This document shows, piece by piece, positions 57,971 through 64,000 of a stretch of 64,000 bases of DNA. The stretch's first letter is position 1, and each line of letters opens with the position of its first letter. Position numbers and translations under genes: made by a program. A model generated the notes under the pieces. That model searched no databases. It was not told where the DNA came from and worked only from the letters and a program-made list of their open reading frames with translations. This stretch comes from Vesta saturnalis. Taxonomy: Eukaryota; Arthropoda; Insecta; Coleoptera; Lampyridae. Where the stretch lies: assembly GCA_036346205.1 (NCBI GenBank), contig JARFJB010000534.1, positions 3,652,001 through 3,716,000 of the forward strand. The letters are read 5' to 3'.

Positions 57971-60784
57971 GAATGTGAAATAATTCTGATTAACACAAGA
58001 ACAATGTAATTGAATTAACACCATTCTTACAACTAATTTGACAATATGATTTAATTGAAAATTATTTAGCAAACGCATACGTTCTTGACGAGGTATTTTA
58101 AAAAACATACTAGTAATCAAATCTTACAAGTATACTACGCACTGGTAATTTTATGTTTTTAGTTCACTAAATAGGCCTAAAGAATTCTTAATAGAATGTC
58201 TTGATATGTACTTTAAATTGTTAATTATTATGGGATTTACTTTTTTACTTAGGTATGATTAGGCCTTTGCATGTAAGAAACGACTAGTCTAATAGTAATA
58301 TTTAATTTGTTTGATTTGCAATTACATGTTTAATCCAAGTATACCTTTAATCCAAGTAAGGTTAAATACTATAAATATAATTAAAAAATATTTATTACAA
58401 GAACAAGTCAAATTATATAAGGAACCTATGAGTAAACATCGAGTAGCAAGTCAAAATAAATGGTTTAACCAAGAATGCTTAAAAAATAAGTGGTACCAAT
58501 TACGTTAACCCGCTTTCTAGAACTAACAATTTGGTAACTGGGGAAATAGTTAAAAATGCTCAGTTAAGATTGGTTAAAGAAGAAGCTAAAAGTGGTTTCG
58601 AATTAGAGATAACCAACGTGTTTACTTAAAGGTACTTTGTTCCGAGATGTTATATAAAATTGTAACGCCTCAGTTGGTTGATGCTACTTTCATATTGCTT
58701 CTGGTTTTGAAATTTTACAAATTATAATTCTTTTGTCCTTAATTTCTTAATCTTGGGTAGAGTTTAACTTCACTACCTTGCCGTACCTCGTGTTGCCGAT
58801 CTGTGAATAAAACTTAGTTGCCTTCTAACACATTTATTCGGTCACAACATATGAAACCTATAATCAATTTTATACAGAAAGTAGCAAAAATAATTAAATA
58901 AAATAAACTCTAATGGGCTGAATGAAAAAATCAAAATGAAACTAAAAATTATTCTGGTGTTCCCTGGCTGTGGTAATATACGAGACGCCACTGTCTCGTT
59001 TCTCTGTTTAGTCAGTACGACCCTCTGTGGATAATATTAAGTACAAAAATAAACGTGTTACGAGCACGTTAAATAATTCTTCAATGAATATGTTAATTAC
59101 CGTGAAAATATGATAGAAGTGCAATGAAGTGTGTGTAATGTGGGTGAGTATTTTAATAATATGTACAAGTTACTGTTTGATAGAAAACAGCTGATTTGTT
59201 AACAGGTGCTTATTTTTATTAAATGAATTAAATCGGTATGTTAATTAGAAGTGTAGTTTTGGGTGAATGACAGTATGAAAGGGGAGTGCATTTTGTATAC
59301 AGGGTGAAGGTTCTGTTAAGTACAGCGTGGTGATGTAGGAGGCTGGTGTATGTATTTTGGTGTTTAAAAGTAAATTAGTCAAAATTAGAAATGATGTCGG
59401 ATGCAGGTAACAGGGTAAATATAGGTTTATTGACTGGGGACTCTGGTTTTGATTTGGTGTAATAGTAATACCTTGATCGGAGTCGAAACTCTGGGTAAGG
59501 TTGGAGCAAATTATTCGAGCGTAACCACCGTCTAATTAACCACGTCCTTACACAACCCTTTCCGTGCTATAAAGACCACAGTACGCCCGCATTTGGAGGG
59601 GTATAAAGAACATTATGGTGGCAAAATAAAATAAACGTTTTTATCAATTTATATAGATTCCAAAATTGTGTTCACTATATTTTAGTGCATATCATTGATG
59701 CAGAATAGGTTGAAGAAAATGAAAATATCGAAGATGGCCTAAAACCACCTGTTACACTCGTTACTTATGCTGTAACGTTAGTTGAGTTTAATAGCTGCTG
59801 AAATCACTGGTTTATTGCTGTTTCTCTTATTTCGTCATTTAGTATTTCCTTAAATATATTACTTTTCTAAATTAAATGTATTCCTTTTATTGAAATGATT
59901 AATGGTCGCTCGTACATTCATTTTTATGATTTAGAGTCACTGATAATACAGTTGGTAATTCCCGGTTGCAACGGGCGTAGTACCCCTAGAGTTCTTTTAA
60001 ATTATTTGATGTCAACATCATTGATTAAAATTTAATGATTGAGATGATTATTTTTTATTACGTTTTATTAGAACTGAATGAGTTCAATTTATAAAGATAT
60101 CAATTACTAGTTAATTTTTACTTTGCTAGCTAATTAAATTCGGTTTGCGTAAATGAATTTTAAACTTTATGTTCACTAACTCCTTTCTTAATTGGTTGCA
60201 ACGGGTAGCTCCGTTAATATAAAGAAACGATCTCTGAATCAAATAAATGTTCTCATTTAATTGTGATAATCAAATGTAAAGTTTCGAGAAATCAAACACA
60301 AAAAAGTTTTATTTATTAACAAACAGAAAAGGTTCTTGCTTATCTTCGTTGTAGTGCTGGCGTTTCTTTGACCGATAATAAGGGGCCTCAGAAAGGTTAG
60401 AGCCTGCTCTCCCGGTGATGTCACCTGTCGGCACTTTGGCACCGTTATACTTCTGTGTAGCTAAATGCGCTTTTAATTTTCTTTCATCAGTTAATGATTT
60501 TTAGTAAATAGTTGCTCGATATATTTACACTATACGCGTTTTACATAATTGTTAATATTTAATCACAAACGGCGTGCGCAACAAACTGCAAGCGAGCTAC
60601 GGGAAGCCATACCTTCTTAATCAATGTAGTTATTACACTTTATATACCGATTATATACCAATTGATTACTGATTTATTAGTGTATTAAAAGCATTTGTCT
60701 ATTTGTTAGATATAGCAATGTATTATTGACTGCTTAAATTGGCTTGCTTAAAAACCTAATGCTTTATCGTTGTGCAAATATGTA
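57971..60784. other. No gene seen; orphan tip at 59300
   Basis: TA then CAGGGTGAAGGTTC at 59298-59313 is an unpaired Tc1-mariner-type tip. GGTTGCAACGGG occurs twice, near 59962 and 60191, in the same orientation. The frame at 58311-58508 is not recognisable. Confidence 0.45.
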
Positions 60785-63254
60785 CCGGGCGGCAAACTAA
60801 GAACGGCCGTCGCCCATATCTCAGGAATGGATTATATCACAGGTTCGGGAAAAAAATTTATAGCAAAAGTGGCCTCGAGAAACGTCTGGAAATTATTTTC
60901 AGAATTGTAGGTCCACCGCTAGAGGGCGTATTTGACAGTTAAAATTTTTCAAAATTTACTCAATTAAGGGGCATATTAAATATTATAATCAGATTCCTCG
61001 ACAAATTCTGCATATTTTTTATTTGACAAGTTTTAGTCTATCTATTCAAATAAGGGGTGGGGGAGAGTGGGAACCTTGTTACGAAAAAACGCCTTTAATT
61101 CAGGTTCTGCTTGACCCATTTTAATAAACTTGATGTTTGAAAGAGATTTTGTTAGTCAATAGAAAATTTGTAAATTTGAAGCAATCTGATTAATAACATA
61201 AATGCTAGAGGGCGCTGTTTAATATTTTTTCAATATTGTGTTTTCTCTTTACAATTTTAAATGGAAGCATAAACATTTAAGTAGGTCTTAAAAAAGTGGA
61301 CTAAATTAGTAATAAAACAGTGAAAACCGCAAGTCGATATCTTTTTTCTATTCTGAGATATCGTAAGAAACAGGTAAATTGCGGGAATTGTTCTTCCAAC
61401 GTCTAGTAGGCTAGTTCGCGTTAACGGAAATTATTAAATTTAGCCTGGATGAAAAGATCTTACATTGGTCTGCAGTAATTTAAACAGTTATCATACTAAT
61501 GTTATGGTTGCCGCTAGATTACCTAAATGTAATGCTGTCGCTACTAACAATGAGAACAAATTATAAAATAATAATGTGATAAATCTAACAATTAAAACCT
61601 TAAATAAATAACTATGTAATTAGTGTCGCCCTAGATGTTCGAAATGTCGTCCATCATTTTCAATGCATGAAATCAATCGCTGACGGGTGTTGTCACAAGT
61701 TAACTTTGGTGTAATGACATTTTCGGTATGATAAAAATGAGAAACATATAACGACAAACGAAAAAAATGAAAACATTTTTATCATTATAATACCGAATAA
61801 AACATGCATTAATAAATAAGTAGTCACCTGTGTTCTCTTAAAATATTTTGTACGGTGGTTCGACATATACCCAAGTCTCTAGCTATAGCTCTGGTGCTTG
61901 AATGAGGGTTAACATTTACGTAAGCTAAAACATCAATAACATTTTCCTCTGTTCTACCTCAGCGTTGCCTTCGGTACACAGGAAGATTCACATTTCCAGT
62001 AGTACGCACACGGTGTGCGAGTCGGAGAAAAACTCTTCTGCTGTGATGCCGTCTGTTTGGGTACTGCAGTGCATACACTCTATCAGCAACGGTTGCATTT
62101 CTCATACATTCAAAATAAACTGCCAACGTATCAAATGCTTCTTCATTTGTAAGAATCATTTTGGTGCGAAAAGATAAAGAAAGTCTATTAAATGCAACAC
62201 GATGAATCATTTTTGACATATGCGTGAAAATCATAGCTTGTTTTCAACAGGGAATTTATTTTATATCTTACATGGCCCTCTTTACTAATTTTGTTGTCAT
62301 CAGTAAATCGTAATTCATATTTTAAACTGTATTTGTTGTTGCTGGGCAAATATCGGTTTTTATTGATATTTTATGCTTTTGATTTACTAACACATCGCTT
62401 GAAAACAAATATAATATTCTTATATAATTAAAAAAATTGTTAGATTTATCACATTATTATTTTACAATTTGTTCTCATTGTTAGTAGCGACAGCATTATA
62501 TTTAGGTAATCTAGCGGCAACCATAACATTAGTATGATAACAGTTTAAATTACTGCAGACCATTGTAAGATCTTTTCATCCAGGCTAAATTTAATAATTT
62601 CCGTTAACGCGAACTAGCCTACTAGACGTTGGAAGAACAATTCTCGCGATTTACCTGTTTCTTACGATATCTCAAGATAGGAAAAAGATATCGACTTGGA
62701 GTTTTTACTGTTTTATTACTAATTTAGTGTACTTTTTAAAGACCTACTTAAATTTTTATGCTTCCATTTAAAATTGTAAAGAGAAAACACAATATTAAAA
62801 AAATATTAAACAGCGCCCTCTACCGTTTATGTTATTAATCAGATTGCTGCAAATTGACAAATTTTCTATTGCTTAACAAAAGCTCTTTCAAACAACATCA
62901 AGTTTATTAAAATCGGTCAAGCAGAACCTGAATTAAAGGCATTTTTCTCGTAACAAGGTTCCCACTCTCCCCCACCTCTTATGTGAAGAGATAGACTAAA
63001 ACTTGTCAAATAAAAAATATGCAGAATTTGTCGGGGAATCTGATTATAATATTTAATATGCCCCTTAATTGAGTAAATTTTGCTTTTTAAAATTTTAATT
63101 GTCAAATATGCCCTCTAGCGGCGGACCTACAATTCTGAAAATAATTTCCAGGCGTTTCTCGAGGCCACTTTTGTTATAAAAGTTTTTTTCCCGAACCTGT
63201 GCTATAACCCATTCCTGAGATATGGTCGACGGCCGTTCTTAGTTGGCCACCCGG
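60785..63254 (-). mobile_element. DUF4817-type Tc1-mariner transposon with very long TIRs and deleted catalytic region
   Basis: The tips CCGGGCGGC and, inverted, GCCACCCGG are flanked by TA (60783-84 and 63255-56). The TIRs run about 820 bp each (60785-61605 and 62432-63254) with scattered differences. Only about 830 bp separate them, holding the N- and C-terminal ends of a transposase. Each arm holds CTCF-like motifs (60916-60929, 61202-61215, about 62811-62824 and 63108-63121). Confidence 0.9.
61620..62159 (-). pseudogene. DUF4817-type transposase with the DDE domain deleted
   Basis: From Met at 62159: ILTNEEAFDTLAVYFECMRN and ALQYPNRRHHSRRVFLRL (first HTH), a stop after YRRQR, then in frame GRTEENVIDVLAYVNVNPHS and RAIARDLGICRTTVQNILRE (second HTH) to a stop near 61830. 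After a gap of about 130 bases the C-terminal end RLISCIENDGRHFEHLGRH closes at 61620. The catalytic domain (about 200 residues) is missing. As it stands it could encode only DNA-binding modules, and it has a stop between them. Confidence 0.8.
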
Positions 63255-63684
63255 TACATGTGCCTTGTGGATGACCAACACAATAAGATAAACATTCAAT
63301 TATTACAAATAAACTAGATCCTTTTTTTTTAATTGAGTGTTGACTCTCAATTCAAACAGTTCAGTTTTGAGTTAGCAATAATTACACATTTAATTTTTAA
63401 ATTCAATATATTATACTATTTAAACTGGGTATCTGAAATATTGATTTCCTTGTTACTACATTTTAACTAAAGTGTTGGGGTTGATTTATCTTTTTTTCTA
63501 CATAATAGTTTAATTTATTTACCAAGAATAGAAATTAATGAAAAGGGCTCGCTATTTGTTGATCCTGCTGTTATTAGATTTTGTAGGCAATAACGCAAAA
63601 TCTGTCATTAATGATAGTTTACGTAAAATATGAATTGTAATCAATCATTTAAGTAGTATATTTAAAACCCACTTTTATCCGTTT
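63255..63684. other. No gene seen
   Basis: AT-rich flank between two transposon remnants; may contain the unrecognised 5' part of the piggyBac-like fragment. Confidence 0.4.
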
Positions 63685-64000
63685 TAAAACCTATGTGTTG
63701 ATGAAAATCGTTTATTATATCAAGGTCGTCTTTTTTCAATCACTGTGTGACTGCGAAACGGGCTATATTTTGGTTTGTTATTTATGCCGGAGGTACTACA
63801 GATATTGAAGAACAAGAAGCAAAAAAATTTTGAAAATCTAGAGATATTGTATAGACGCCTTTGGCTTCATATTTGCACAGGGTCATACGATTTCTTTAGA
63901 CAATTGGTACTCTGGTCCTGCATTATTTTCACACTCGGACGACAATCAAACTAATTCGTGTGGTACAGTCAAAGCCACAAGAAAGCATATCCCAAACTGT
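63685..64000 (+). pseudogene. piggyBac-like transposase fragment, cut by the window edge
   Basis: Plus-strand pieces in order: KPMCVDENRLLYQGRLF with the first catalytic Asp (about 63690-63740), LCDCETGYIL, then AGGTTDIEEQEAKKF followed by KSRDIV, and LDNWYSGPALFSHSDDNQTN then SCGTVKATRKHIPN, with the second catalytic Asp, running to the edge. Frames change at least three times and there is an in-frame stop, so it is dead. The motif wording (DNWYSSPALF, CGTVRxNRKHxP in intact relatives) differs clearly from the element at 15124-17532, so this is a different, older piggyBac lineage. Confidence 0.8.

Noticed and set aside
59962..60209. GGTTGCAACGGG direct repeats as ends of an LTR-like element
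   Set aside because: Only 12 bases repeated, with no further similarity or target duplication.
1..64000. CRISPR array, bacterial operon, phage or toxin system
   Set aside because: No regular spacer-repeat array, no ribosome-binding-site-led gene strings; introns, SINEs, LINEs and Tc1-mariner elements indicate an animal nuclear genome.

Overview
The window looks like a repeat-rich, AT-rich arthropod nuclear genome, most likely an insect and plausibly a beetle. The order is an inference from the transposon repertoire and was not tested by any search. The only credible host genes are clip-domain serine proteases with short (42-52 bp) GT-AG introns. Almost everything else is mobile elements at different stages of decay plus simple repeats.

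Host genes. Three related protease loci are present. A broken C-terminal remnant lies at about 200-522 (+). A clip-domain serine protease with an intact His/Asp/Ser triad lies at 10284-11412 (-). A clip-domain serine protease homolog whose catalytic His is Gln lies at 27666-28854 (-). The last two share identical intron positions and phases, so they are diverged duplicates. No N-terminal (signal peptide) exon could be located for either.

DNA transposons dominate. At least six elements carry long terminal inverted repeats (TIRs) and remnants of IS630/Tc1-mariner transposases. Five of these are of the arthropod type with a DUF4817-like helix-turn-helix: 11831-17696, 19740-21715, 41939-~46775, 53000-56087 and 60785-63254, plus a short derivative at 7514-8525. 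A separate mariner-like element lies at 34280-35727. Several tips read CAGGGTG or CCGGGTG next to a TA dinucleotide. Two of these elements carry related solo LTRs (11862-13023 and 54719-55900), each flanked by its own 4-bp target duplication. One also carries a piggyBac element (15124-17532, TTAA on both sides) whose transposase is intact except for one extra A. A second, old piggyBac-like fragment runs off the right edge, and a FLYWCH/MULE-like fragment lies at 26060-26720. MITEs lie at 48184-48556 and 56770-57160.

Retroelements. LINE fragments include Jockey-like pieces (1971-3027, 4339-4790, 49805-51990), an RTE-like element with endonuclease and RT (39230-41900, -), and a plus-strand piece (52185-52965). 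Penelope-like remnants lie at 22868-24200 (with a GIY-YIG motif) and 57370-57970. tRNA-like SINE candidates lie near 11560, 17770 and 27034.

I did not find a new multi-gene system. The most interesting signals are the nested transposon at 11.8-17.7 kb, the TTAA-centred palindromes of the piggyBac element (one near-copy inverted inside its intron), CTCF-like motifs recurring in TIRs of different transposon families, and the protease homolog that lost its catalytic His.
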